Of a DNA stretch of 64,000 nt, positions 11,448-21,194 are shown one piece after another. A model generated the notes under the pieces. That model had not been told where the DNA came from, ran no database searches, and worked only from the letters and a program-made list of their open reading frames with translations. Location of the stretch: positions 99,173 through 163,172 of the forward strand of contig JASAMV010006194.1 of the NCBI GenBank assembly GCA_030248065.1, written 5' to 3'. The position numbers and the translations under genes are program-made. Numbering within the stretch: position 1 is the stretch's first letter; every line of letters starts with the position of its first letter. Source of the stretch: Rhynchonema sp. JSB1_4. Its lineage: Eukaryota; Nematoda; Chromadorea; Monhysterida; Xyalidae.

Positions 11448-12560
11448 ATGTCCGAAATTCAACCAAGCTTGTTAATCCTGTACCTGTCAATGACAGCTCT
11501 CATTCTTATGCTATTTGTATCCATATTGGTTGTCTGCAGTCTGTTGTGCTACAAAACTGGAGTCAAATTTTTTGATTGGCTAACGGGACAACGTCCGCCA
11601 ACAGCAACATCAGAAGTCAATGACGCTACGATTGAGACACCGGGGAATAAGATGTGCGTAATTTTCAAAATCGTCACTCACTTTCTAATAAAAGAGTTGT
11701 TGAAAATGGGATTTAGCACTTTGGCTGTATGCAATCGTTTTAAAATCTTTCAGGTCAATCGCAAGCAGTTCCGCTTCGAACATCTCAGTGATTTCACCAC
11801 TACCTCCACCTCGAAGACGACGAAACAACCAGAACAGGCACTCTTCAGGTTACTATCGATGTTTCAGGGGGTAGTTCAACTCATAAACAAGTTGGCTTCA
11901 AATAGTAGCCCATAAGCCTAGTGTTTCGGACTGATACGGAGCTGCAAAAACGAAAAACCATTCAAAAAATTAAAAATGTGTTCACTGATTATGTCAAGCT
12001 CAAAAATTTTACCAAATTAAGCACCCCACCATGTTAAAAAACCGCATGTTTCTTTCTTTCAGTTTTTTGGCAAATATACAACATATCGGGGAAATTTTGA
12101 AGACCTAAATTGCTGTTGTCCTCATTCCCCGACACCCCGAAGTATTGGTGCAGGGATCAGGCACCAACGGAGATGTTGGCCAATATGTCACTTTTTGGAT
12201 CAACCATCTGAGTGGAACAATCCCTTCAAGAAATGGCACATTTGAACCGAATCTTTCAAGCTCATTCACACTATTCAAGGTAACGCAACCATTGCTTTTT
12301 CAGCTCCACCAACGTATCGCAGCGTTTCGCAACAACAGTATTACGCGCCCGAAGTCACGACGCTGAGACGGCGGTGTTATTCATCCATGGACAACCACCA
12401 ACCGTTGAACACACTAGATGGTGCACTATTGTATCGGAGCCCAAATGGAACCATTTCGAGCATGTGGTGCACATACAAGCAATTTGGCACATCCCTGCCT
12501 CGTTTACGATGTGTATCGAAGGACAGTATCACAGCCGAGACTCCCTACTATTTGCATTGA
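11448..12560 (+). CDS. Single-pass membrane protein of unknown family (185 aa)
   Basis: Three exons, 11448-11653, 11754-11848 and 12304-12560, join in phases 2 and 1 and give a complete 185-residue frame ending in a TGA. Residues about 6-33 form one hydrophobic membrane segment (LLILYLSMTALILMLFVSIL), followed by a cytosolic-looking stretch with PLPPPRRRR near residue 85 and a C-terminal region with Tyr and Cys (RSPNGTISSMWCTYKQFG). The short N-terminus before the membrane segment suggests a signal anchor. Start chosen as the ATG right before the hydrophobic segment; an in-frame ATG lies 48 bases upstream. I recognise no homologue. Confidence 0.6.
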
Positions 12561-12744
12561 TTCGAGACATTGCGTCTTTTTAAGTTCATTTAGATTTACT
12601 GTCTGGCACAACAACAAATGTCACAACACGGAGCATTCTAGTCGGCAAAGGCCTGAGGTTGGAGAGCAGATCAATTGGTTTTTATCGGTCAACTCAAGAA
12701 TGCGGCTGTGGGTAAAAAAACTCACATAAGCATAATGCAGTTGC

Positions 12745-14030
12745 TCAACAGTTCCCCATGTTCACGCACATGATCATTCTTGACATCAAGTGCTGCGACA
12801 AGGGATAGTCCGTCTGCAGTGCACGTTTCACGGTATGCTCTTCATTGTTCGTGCGAGTCAAATAGTAATTTGGCACCCACGAGAAACGGTTTGTTGCGAG
12901 CATGTGCTGAAATGCATGCATGCAAACTAGAGAACCACAGCAAACATAAAACACTGACGATTACCATACATATACAGGGTGTCCCACCCTCAACTTGGTC
13001 ACTACTGTGGGGCTTGTGAGCCAAACACACACAGGAGCGGTGTAGTTGATTGACAGCTCATTCGAATCGCCGTACGAATCTGCGTGCAACTAAAGCAATC
13101 AAATTGATGCCCAGTTTAATTATCTGATGTTTCACGCATGCTTTTGTGCAGTATGCTTGAAGTTTGTCTTGGTAACTCAAACAATTAAGGATATTTACAA
13201 TTATCGAAACTCTTGACTCAGACCAGAGTAAAAGTTCTTTATTTATCGCACGCGAACAACTTTCATGCTGGTCAAAATCACAAATGTTAAATCTTGAAAC
13301 ATCATCAACTCAAAAACTTCACCAAGAATGACCATCACCGCGCGCGTGCTTGAGCTTGATAAGATTATGGTCAACAGAGGCTTCAAAAACCAGTATTGAA
13401 ACATCAGAGAAGGGCATGGAAAATTTATTGGTGTTGGTTTGCTATTGACACGGGCTTCACAATTCCAAAACCAATTCAAATGGTTAGGTTTATGACGTTC
13501 CGCTACCACAAGAGTAGCATCATCAGATAAATAAATACCCACTGAAAAAATGAATAAAAGATTGGATAAAATGAACTAAACAAATAGATAAAAAACTAAA
13601 ATAACTGAATAAAATGACTAAAAAATCAGATAAAAAAGCAAAAAAATAAAAATTTAACTGTCTTAGTCGCACGTAGAATCGCCTGGCAATTTCAACGAGC
13701 TATAATTCAACCTTATCCTAGTGGTCTTTTTTACTAAGGCCGCAGGAGTGGCAATATTGACGGTACCTCTGAGACACCCTGTATATGTGAACTTGCCAAG
13801 TTGGATCATGCTCCTCATCAATTCTTTTGTCTAGGTGTGTTCCTGATAAACGCAAAACGTACCTTAACTGAACAAACCTCTGCTCTTTCGGACTTGGAAT
13901 TTTCTATCATGCGAGTTGCTGAATTCGGCACAGACACACGCAGTGGTGGTCGGCGTCCAGCATCACAGTGCGCAACAGAAGCAACTGCTAGCAGAAATAA
14001 CGTACGAATAAATTTGGTTTTCGGCGCCAT
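12745..14030 (-). CDS. Small secreted protein, two exons (109 aa)
   Basis: Exon 1 (13863-14030) starts MAPKTKFIRTLFLLAVASVA, a textbook signal peptide with likely cleavage after about residue 20 (VAHC or just before), and ends at a canonical donor GTACGT in phase 0. Exon 2 (12745-12906) follows a TTTCAG acceptor, also phase 0, and runs to a TGA; it ends MIMCVNMGNC. The mature product would be about 88 residues with four or five Cys and a Lys-Arg pair (TVKRAL) that could be a processing site. The 956-bp intron contains a mariner-like element (12975-13781); without it the intron is about 149 bp, normal here. Family unknown. Confidence 0.6.
12975..13781. mobile_element. Mariner-like element with CAGGGTGTC ends and TATA duplication
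   Basis: The element begins CAGGGTGTC and ends GACACCCTG, with TATA directly repeated at 12971-12974 and 13782-13785, as expected for Tc1/mariner insertion at TA. The - strand frame at 13243-13542 contains LSDDATLVVAERHKPNHLNW, faintly like the SDE(A) catalytic region and Asn-rich segment of some DDE transposases, but it is short and broken. Likely a decayed or internally deleted copy. Confidence 0.7.
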
Positions 14031-14769
14031 GTTTCACCGGTTCAATGCCAATTAACGCGAGTATTTTTTGTAAATAACTGAAAAAGGCACAGTTGCAAGC
14101 ATATAAAATCGTCCAACTGAAATGAAAAGAGTAATCAATCTAACAGAGATCATGAACTGACACGCAGTTTCAGGACATCGGTGTATTTTCTGCATGTGTG
14201 ATGTTCACTGTTTTGGTTTAATCTATTTTTACCAGTGCAATGAAGCAGCGCAACCCCTATTTCAGCACATTTCGTATCCTGCGCAATTCCCGGTCAATTA
14301 CATCAGATGTGAAGCAGTAATGCCTAGTTAACATGTGGAGTTGCACCAAAAACTAGCATTTTATAATAGACACCAACGAAAGAAACAAAAACGAGCTGGT
14401 CACATATGTCAAGGCAAATAGCGCTATCTTCTGGATGGCAGAAGCGTGCGTGAGACTTCCGCGATGGGCCTGTCACATGGGCGTAAGCGGATTTTGAACG
14501 GCATCACTGTGTGGATACCCAAAGTATAAGGTTACGCGCTTTCATTTTTGTGAATGCACTTGCATTCATCTAAGTTTCAAGTTTCACGGACATGTGCATT
14601 CTAAAAAAAGATAAGATGATGAAACAAGGCTGCTGTGTTCGGGCTCCAGTGGAACTGCATCTGGAACATTTGAAGAACTTTTTCATTCACGAACAAAAGC
14701 AGATATGACTTGGCGAATTTTATTCGACGCATACCGTAAATACATCACAACCAAACTGTTGGGATGTTA
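14031..14769. other. No gene recognised
   Basis: Upstream region of the secreted-protein gene, without supported exons, repeats or RNA genes that I can see. Confidence 0.4.
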
Positions 14770-15532
14770 GGGCGCGCCCATGTAGGCCAGGGCCAGGGCC
14801 GGGGCCGGGGCCATGAAAAATAATCTATGTCCGAGGCCCTGGCCCTGGCCCCGGCCCTGGCCTACATGGGCGCACCGACAGGGCCGGGGCCGGGGCCGGT
14901 GCGAAACATTTTTCTGGATAGGCGACGTTTCAACTACAGGGTTGTCAATAATCCAACATTGGTTTCGTGTATGCAGCTGTGCGTGTGTGTTCGCGTTGGG
15001 TGCGCTATTGCCTGATTTATCAAGGGCATCGCTGTCTTGTGTTTTTCTTTAGATTATACAAATTTGCAAATTGCAAATTCGGGCTGCAGATTGAAATATT
15101 GTTGACAAAACACTGAACTTCTACCTGCAATTATACACATACAGTCCGCTTTTGACCGTGCACATACACGACGTGTGCTTTTCGCTGATTGGTTGAATTA
15201 TAGGTTACTCGAATATCGCGCAGTCATGTCGTTTACTGTGGTTGCTCAAACAATTTATGTCATCTGGTGACTTTTCATCAGCCAGTATTTTTAAGAATAA
15301 AGCGCTTTATATTAATTTGCTTGAACAAATACATATGCATAACCTAAATAAAACCCCAAAATGACAGTGCCCTTGATACATCAGGCAACAGCACACCCAA
15401 CACGAACACACACGCACAGCTGCATATGTATACGAAGCCAATGTTGGATTATTGACAACCCTGTAGTTCTGACGTCGCCTATCCAGAAAAATATCTCGCC
15501 CCCCCCCCCCCCCCGCCCGCGGCGGCGCGGCG

Positions 15533-15567
<35 letters not shown>

Positions 15568-15618
15568 CCACCCCCCCACCCCCCCCCCCCCCCCCCCCCC
15601 CCCCCCGCGCGCGCGCCC
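14770..15618. mobile_element. Harbinger-like element with TTA duplication and GC-rich arms
   Basis: TTA is repeated at 14767-14769 and 15619-15621, next to ends GGGCGCGC and GCGCGCCC. A 3-bp TTA duplication with GGG ends is typical of PIF/Harbinger insertion. Inside, about 14895-15040 and 15360-15507 are diverged inverted repeats (both carry GGTTGTCAATAATCCAACAT in opposite orientation). The outer arms are made of GGCCCTGGCC/GGGGCC words on the left and long pure C and G runs (15499-15606) on the right. The homopolymer runs may be partly assembly noise. Confidence 0.6.
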
Positions 15619-15993
15619 TTAAAGCTCGCAACAAAATATCCCGACGAAAATTTATTATACAGTAGGTGCAATAAAGCTACGAAAATTGGCGTGACATGGC
15701 AGCTCCACGAACAAGCTTAATTGACGGTAGTTTCGAGATGCAAAACCACAAAAACTGCGATTTACTCACAGGCACACACACACACACTTCGGGGGTGTTC
15801 AGGTAGCTGGCAGCTCCAAATAACTTCAGCATGAATTGTGATGGGTTGCGTCTCAGCAGCTGCTTACATTCTACTGGGTATTGTAAGGCGTCAAAACCGT
15901 TCATCGTCAATCAGTGTGCACGAATTTGGCAATTCCAATATCAAGAACAAACCGATGTGCCTTGAAACAAACGAACAGATTTGAAAAGGAAGG

Positions 15994-17390
15994 CTAAGTT
16001 CGCTGAACCGATTGTGACCGCTTCAATGTCTTGGCCGACAGCGCGTTCTCGACATGAACTTGTATCGTCACATTCTCTATGCGTTGATTCGTTATCGATT
16101 CCTCAAAAAAGGGAACCAATATCATACACTAGCCCCGATAGACAACTGGTTAGCAATCAGATGTTGTTTGTTAGTTGAATTAGTAAATTGCATGCAAGTT
16201 AGTTTCAGTGAAAATAGACAAAAAAGGGTCTACAGGGCATGCGCGCTTGCAACGCACCAGTGAGTGCGTCTGGAGATTCCAAGGCACATGCTGTGGCAGT
16301 AATTGAGCCAGCCGATGTCCCTACTCCCCATACTACTGATGAATATTTTACTCTGTATACCACTACTGGATGCTTACTACTCTATTTGATTGTGAATATA
16401 TCACCAAACTGTAGGAAACGTGGTTTCGCTGTCGCACCTGTAACGTTTCGGCCAGCTGCAACGCAACGCCATCCATTTTTACGAGAATGTCTTTGGCACG
16501 TTTCACTTGCGGCAGCGAGAACAGTTTCAATGTATCGATGCTTGTCGCCTGGTCAAACATTTGCACAGCCTGAAACCAAGACATAGCAGCGTTTTTTGGC
16601 AAGTGTCAGTACTGTCCCCATTGACTGACAAGATTGGAAGGTGTGGGTCCTAGTCCTACCCGACCATTATAAAGAGCCCCAGATTGGATGACCAAACTGA
16701 TGACCGCTATATAACAAAGGGTTTCGCTGTGTGAAGGGTCACTGACGGTAAAGATTGTATGGCAAAATAATCAGTACATACCATTTTGACCTGTTGCAAC
16801 GTCTTCCTCAACTGTCGTGTGTGCTGTGCATATGCGTCCATCTGTCTCTTCTTGGTCGGTGTGTCCAGCTGTATGATTATGTGGTCACGATGACGCAACA
16901 TGGCGCACACACTGCACACCCAGTTCTGCAATAACGAAATAAAGTAAATGTGCGTGTGTATACTCCCGATTTCAAATATTGCGAAAGTTTGTCTCAGATG
17001 TAAACGACACATCGCACTGCTCATTCTGTGGAAATTATCATTATTAACTACTCGTAACCATCCCCGAGCCAAACGCCAACCAAACGTCGAGCTTACATTT
17101 CCACAGGGACTGGTGCATTGCCATGTGATGTTGTCAATCGGCATGCGGTCGCAATCGGTGCAATACACGTCGATTTGTTGCAGCGGAATTTGGGGCAGAC
17201 GTTGAGGCTGAAATCATGGCTTGTGCACGGATTATCATTACGGCATTAGCTGCATTGTTCGGGTCAGGTAAAAAACGAGAAAAACGGTGATAATATTTCA
17301 ACGACTGACCTGAATGCGCATCATCTGCTGTTGTTGTTGTGACTGCGACGACGGCGGTGCCATCATCTCTGGGCCCGACTGCTGCATCAT
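15994..17390 (-). CDS. B-box-like zinc-binding coiled-coil protein, paralogue A (191 aa)
   Basis: Five exons, all phase 0: 17310-17390, 17097-17207, 16782-16925, 16438-16569 and 15994-16101. The start is the first of two ATGs directly after an in-frame TGA. The N-terminus is Met/Gln-rich. Residues about 40-80 carry a zinc pattern C-x2-C-x11-C-x3-C-x5-C-x2-C-x4-H-x2-H (pieces VYCTDCDRMP, WQCTSPCG, WVCSVCAMLRHRDH), close to B-box type 1 and able to hold two zinc ions. The rest is Gln/Lys/Glu-rich and looks helical or coiled coil. There is no RING or NHL region, so it is not a full TRIM protein. It shares ligand spacing, exon phase and a C-terminal NALSAKTLK-like motif with the gene at 19864-20509. 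Confidence 0.65.
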
Positions 17391-17946
17391 TCACGGGTTG
17401 AGATTGGTCTGAAGCTGAAGCATCTAAAGGTCCAGCAGGGTCTGCATTTTCAATGCAAAGAACCAGTCAAAGAGCGGACAGATAGCATGGTACCCACAAA
17501 TATGGTCAGAAACAGAAGACTTCGGATGCACAAAACAAACTGGACACATAAGAAGGGGTGAGTTGAATGTAGAAAGACAGAGACAGTATGGTTAGGAAGC
17601 GGACAGCGATCCAACATGCAACACAAGTTATTACAGACAATTTCAGTCAATTCATATAGTTTTATATTCCAGATAAATAGCGACAGAATGGCATATGTAC
17701 AGAAATGTTATTGCAAACGTGGCTTCAACCTCACAATAAAACAGCCTGAAGCTTGAGATCCTGATAAACACACAGCAACGTACACATCACAACGTGATAG
17801 ACAATTGGAATTGGAGAATAAATGAGAAATGAATTTTTCTCGCCATGACAAACTATCTCAGATGCACAATTAACGACGTACAATAAATGCAAAAACAACC
17901 ATAAACAGAAACATGGTAACCCCAAGAATAAGCTGGATATCTGGAG
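17391..17946. other. Intergenic, no exon recognised
   Basis: Between paralogue A and the C2H2 exon; no supported coding signal. Confidence 0.4.
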
Positions 17947-18135
17947 TTATTTCGGCGTGAACATGTGATGTTTCCTCTTTTCGTGCTGTCTCTTGGCCAA
18001 CGCAGTGCGACACATGAGTGGACAGTAGGCGCAGGCGTACTTGAGTTGGGCGGGGTGGTGTAGACGCTCATGGGCGGTTAGACCGGTCGGACTCGTGAAC
18101 GACGCTGCACAGAACTTGCATTTAAATGCTCGCGT
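17947..18135 (-). CDS. Terminal exon with two C2H2 zinc fingers
   Basis: The exon follows a TTTCAG acceptor and ends at TAA (17947). It encodes two adjacent C2H2 fingers, C-x2-C-x12-H-x3-H (FKCKFCAASFTSPTGLTAHE) and C-x2-C-x12-H-x4-H, then a short KHHMFTPK tail. Such fingers bind nucleic acid. It is probably the last exon of the gene just upstream (18279-19537), but I could not find a phase-compatible donor that avoids the upstream stop, so the join is open. Confidence 0.6.
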   Translation of the reverse strand, partial: TRAFKCKFCAASFTSPTGLTAHERLHHPAQLKYACAYCPLMCRTALAKRQHEKRKHHMFTPK

Positions 18136-18278
18136 CTGAAATGGGAATCAAGAAAACTGAAATTTTGTGAAACACACGCACCATCGAAACATTAGAAAAC
18201 TTGCGCAAAAACCGAAGCAAGCATCCATGTGCAACTTTGTCGAAGCACCAGTTCTACAGTACTGTATGAATTTTTACG

Positions 18279-19537
18279 TTACCCATCAATATAGCTGCAT
18301 AAATTGGAGCCAACCGGTGCTCGCAGAAATCCACTAGGTACATTCGGCGGCATTAGCTTCTGTTTCCTACGTCTCATTTTTGATGGGGTGACGGTTGTTG
18401 CATTGAAGGGCGGGGGAGGTGCCGGTGGCGCGGGTGCTGAAGAAGTACACGTTGGGTTCAAAACAACTAAAATTTTAAAGAAAACCATTCAAAAATACGC
18501 ATAATTTTCACTGACCAACGCCAATCGGCGGCATCATGGCAGCGTGATGTCGAAACAACATGGACAGATTCAATCCCCCCGTTGGTGATGCACTACTTGA
18601 CATTGCAGGCAGGGCTGGTGGGGTGCAGGCCACTGGCAGAACGTCGCTGTCGCTTGGCTCTGTGTGACAAAAACAAAGGTCTTGCTGCTGATGGTCTTGT
18701 TGAGAAATCAAAAAGTCAAGAATTCAGAAAGGCCCGGCCAAACATTCAGGAATCCAGATACCCGGCAGGGGGAAGGGACTGGTACTAAGGGATCGGGTGT
18801 GGGTGTGACTTTGGACCCTGTGGTACCTCCAGCGGCACGGGTGTGTGGCACTTTCAACTGTGCGAGTCTCTTCCGTGTAGGTGACACCCACACTTACACA
18901 GTAACAGCAAAATTTTGTTCAACATGTGCAACAACAATTTTGCTTTTCCACCCTGGCAAAATTAGTAATCTTGTTCAAACACAAAATTCACAGAAAAATT
19001 TGACTCAAAGGCTCAATTGAAGTTTCTAGAGTCGTACTAAACAATTTTCTTCGTAGTAGAATGTCAAACGTTTCACATCAGGCTTCTTTTGTTCAAGACG
19101 TGTGGAGGTGTGGGTGCCTATGCGCAAAGCAGTTTCATGAAAAACGCTTTTGAGACGATAAAAAAGACATTTTCTGAGACATACATGCATAGACAGCTGA
19201 CCCAGATTTGTGGGGTACTGTCTCCCCGCTACCCACCCCAACTACATCACTGCCGGCGTGAGGGCACTGACAACGGCAACTACTGATCAGCCTATCGATG
19301 GCGAATACTGAAACTGTTAATTCAGCAGAATTAATCTACCAAAAACCAACCTTTCCCGCCAAAGATGCCTGCTCCGAACGGTTCATATTTGGAGGGCACA
19401 ACGACCGAGGTGGTGATGCCCGCCGATGTCGAAGGCCGGTGTTGTTGTTGTTCACTGAAGAAGTCCGATTCACCACTCTGACTGGCTGGTGGTGTGTGAT
19501 CGGGGGAACGCTGCAATTTTGTGCCTTCTATTTCCAT
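18279..19537 (-). CDS. Proline-rich protein, probably 5' part of a C2H2 gene
   Basis: Exons 19351-19537, 18516-18659 and 18279-18436 join in phase 1 with good splice sites. The ATG at 19537 opens a Ser/Thr/Gln-rich segment (including FSEQQQHRPSTS), followed by a Pro-rich segment (PAPPAPPPPF) and a basic patch (MRRRKQKL). As read, it stops at TAA 18279; a splice before that stop would append the zinc-finger exon at 17947-18135, giving a regulator-like layout. It lies between the two B-box-like paralogues, all on the - strand. Not assigned to a family. Confidence 0.5.
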
Positions 19538-19863
19538 CCATGTAAATTCAACTAGTCGAATTATTCATGTTGTTGTTGTTTGACACCGTTTGGGTGGCAA
19601 TCAACCACACCAATTATTCATGTTAGCACAACAGCGTAACATGTTGGACGATCTTAAACGTTGTGATTGCATGGCCGGTAACCGCATTGGTCACACGATA
19701 TTTCTAATCATGCAAATAGATTATTTAGCCACTGACGAGACTGAGAACAGGTCCATGAACAGCTCTGACCAGAGCTGGTCGAAACTGGTGACTTGAGTAA
19801 ATGAGATAAAAACCCAATGCAAAAAATGTCAAGTGATCCATGCAGATCCGCTCCGATCAATCA

Positions 19864-20509
19864 TCAAGTTTGACACCGCAGTTTTTTCACCGATGCGCTA
19901 ACCAATGCATTGTCCAATCGTCGGCTACACGTTGCCAATGCTTGATTGCCTTGCTCAATCAGGCACAGAGCTGTGCCGCACTCATCGCTCACTTTCTGCC
20001 AATTATCAAGGCTGCTTGAAACATCAATAGAATCGCGCAACGTGTTCAGTCGTGATTCGAAAGCACAGAGTTTCTACAATGAAAATTTGCAAACATTTTC
20101 AACAACTTTTCGCTTGAGAAAGTCCGACAGATAGTAGCATACCTGTCTCAATTTGTGCAACGTTTCCATGAACTGTGGTTCGTTTTGTGCCAAAGCATCG
20201 AGCTGTTGTCGTGCTTGCACAGCCAGTTCCACAATTGCATGTCCGTTGTGATACCGTGCCACGCACACGCTGCACAGATTGGTCTGAATAGTTATCGAGA
20301 AGATAGTCTTTCAAACAGCTGTTGTACAAAATAATTTACAAAAACAGCTTTCGTTTCCTGGTCTACTGATATATAGTTCACTTGAGTCACGAGGTGTTTG
20401 CGCGAAGTACTAAATAAACAATACCCACCTTCGCACAAGGCTGTTGACAACGCCACGTCAGTTTTTCGTGTGGCGTTTTGCCACACTCACTGCATAACAC
20501 TGGCTCCAT
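19864..20509 (-). CDS. B-box-like zinc-binding protein, paralogue B (143 aa)
   Basis: Three phase-0 exons, 20429-20509, 20143-20283 and 19864-20073, give a complete 143-residue frame from ATG 20509 to TGA 19864. The first 45 residues hold C-x2-C-x11-C-x3-C-x5-C-x2-C-x4-H-x2-H (MEPVLCSECGK, WRCQQPCAK, LCSVCVARYHNGH), identical in spacing to the gene at 15994-17390, and an intron falls at the same place within the zinc region. The remainder is helical and ends with a LDNALVSASVKK motif similar to the C-terminus of paralogue A. No RING. A local gene-pair duplication is inferred; cellular role unknown. Confidence 0.65.
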
Positions 20510-21194
20510 TATGCCTGTGTGTATGATTGCGACTGACAATGGTGCTGAAATAAGGTGTCAGGTCGTTAAATTTGAGGCATGGTCAGTGTGTTGTCATAGC
20601 GGGCTACTAAACAACCCCATCTGCTGTTTGGCACACGAACGAGCAAAAACCATGTGCTAAAATTGTCATTGTATTCATGTGAAGATACAGACCGGCCAGG
20701 CTCTGGGATTCTTGAGACCTCAAACAAGCGAAAGGGAACTGATGGAGAGCACACTGGTAACCTGTATTAACCTTTTATTGCATGAGCATGGCATCTTCTA
20801 ACCTAACGCTGCATCTAACTGAACAAAGATATACAATAAAATAGTATACACAGCACCATAGGTAAAATTTTTCTACTGCTCAGGTGTTCGCTAAATTTTC
20901 GAACGGAAACAAAAAAATTAGAAACGTAAAAAACAATGGAATTCACAAGATAAGCAAGATATTTGAACGGACTTTAACTAACAATAACAAGAGAACGTTA
21001 AACGTACAGTATGCCGAAATCACACACAAATCGAAATCAACAAAGAGAAATCACAGCTTAGTGAAATATGTACTGTTTAGGCAATCAAACTAGAATGAGC
21101 CAAATTCCTGTAATCGGAAAAAGGTAAGAATCAGAAATAAATAACAATGTTCTCAAACAAAACCCTGTCAAATAAGTGATTGGCTGTTTCCTTC
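20510..21194. other. Intergenic; 3' flank of ABCD3
   Basis: AT-rich, no supported exon. Likely holds the ABCD3 3' UTR and the promoter of paralogue B. Confidence 0.4.

Noticed and set aside
13243..13542. A complete transposase gene in the mariner-like element
   Set aside because: Only a faint, frame-broken resemblance; too short for a DDE transposase.
15307..15720. Open frames rich in Pro or Gly (poly-P/poly-G proteins)
   Set aside because: They are translations of the C and G homopolymer runs in the Harbinger-like element; no codon structure or splice sites.
18708..18893. Possible extra exon between exons 1 and 2 of the proline-rich gene
   Set aside because: Its phase does not fit the neighbours, whereas exon 1 joins exon 2 directly in phase 1.
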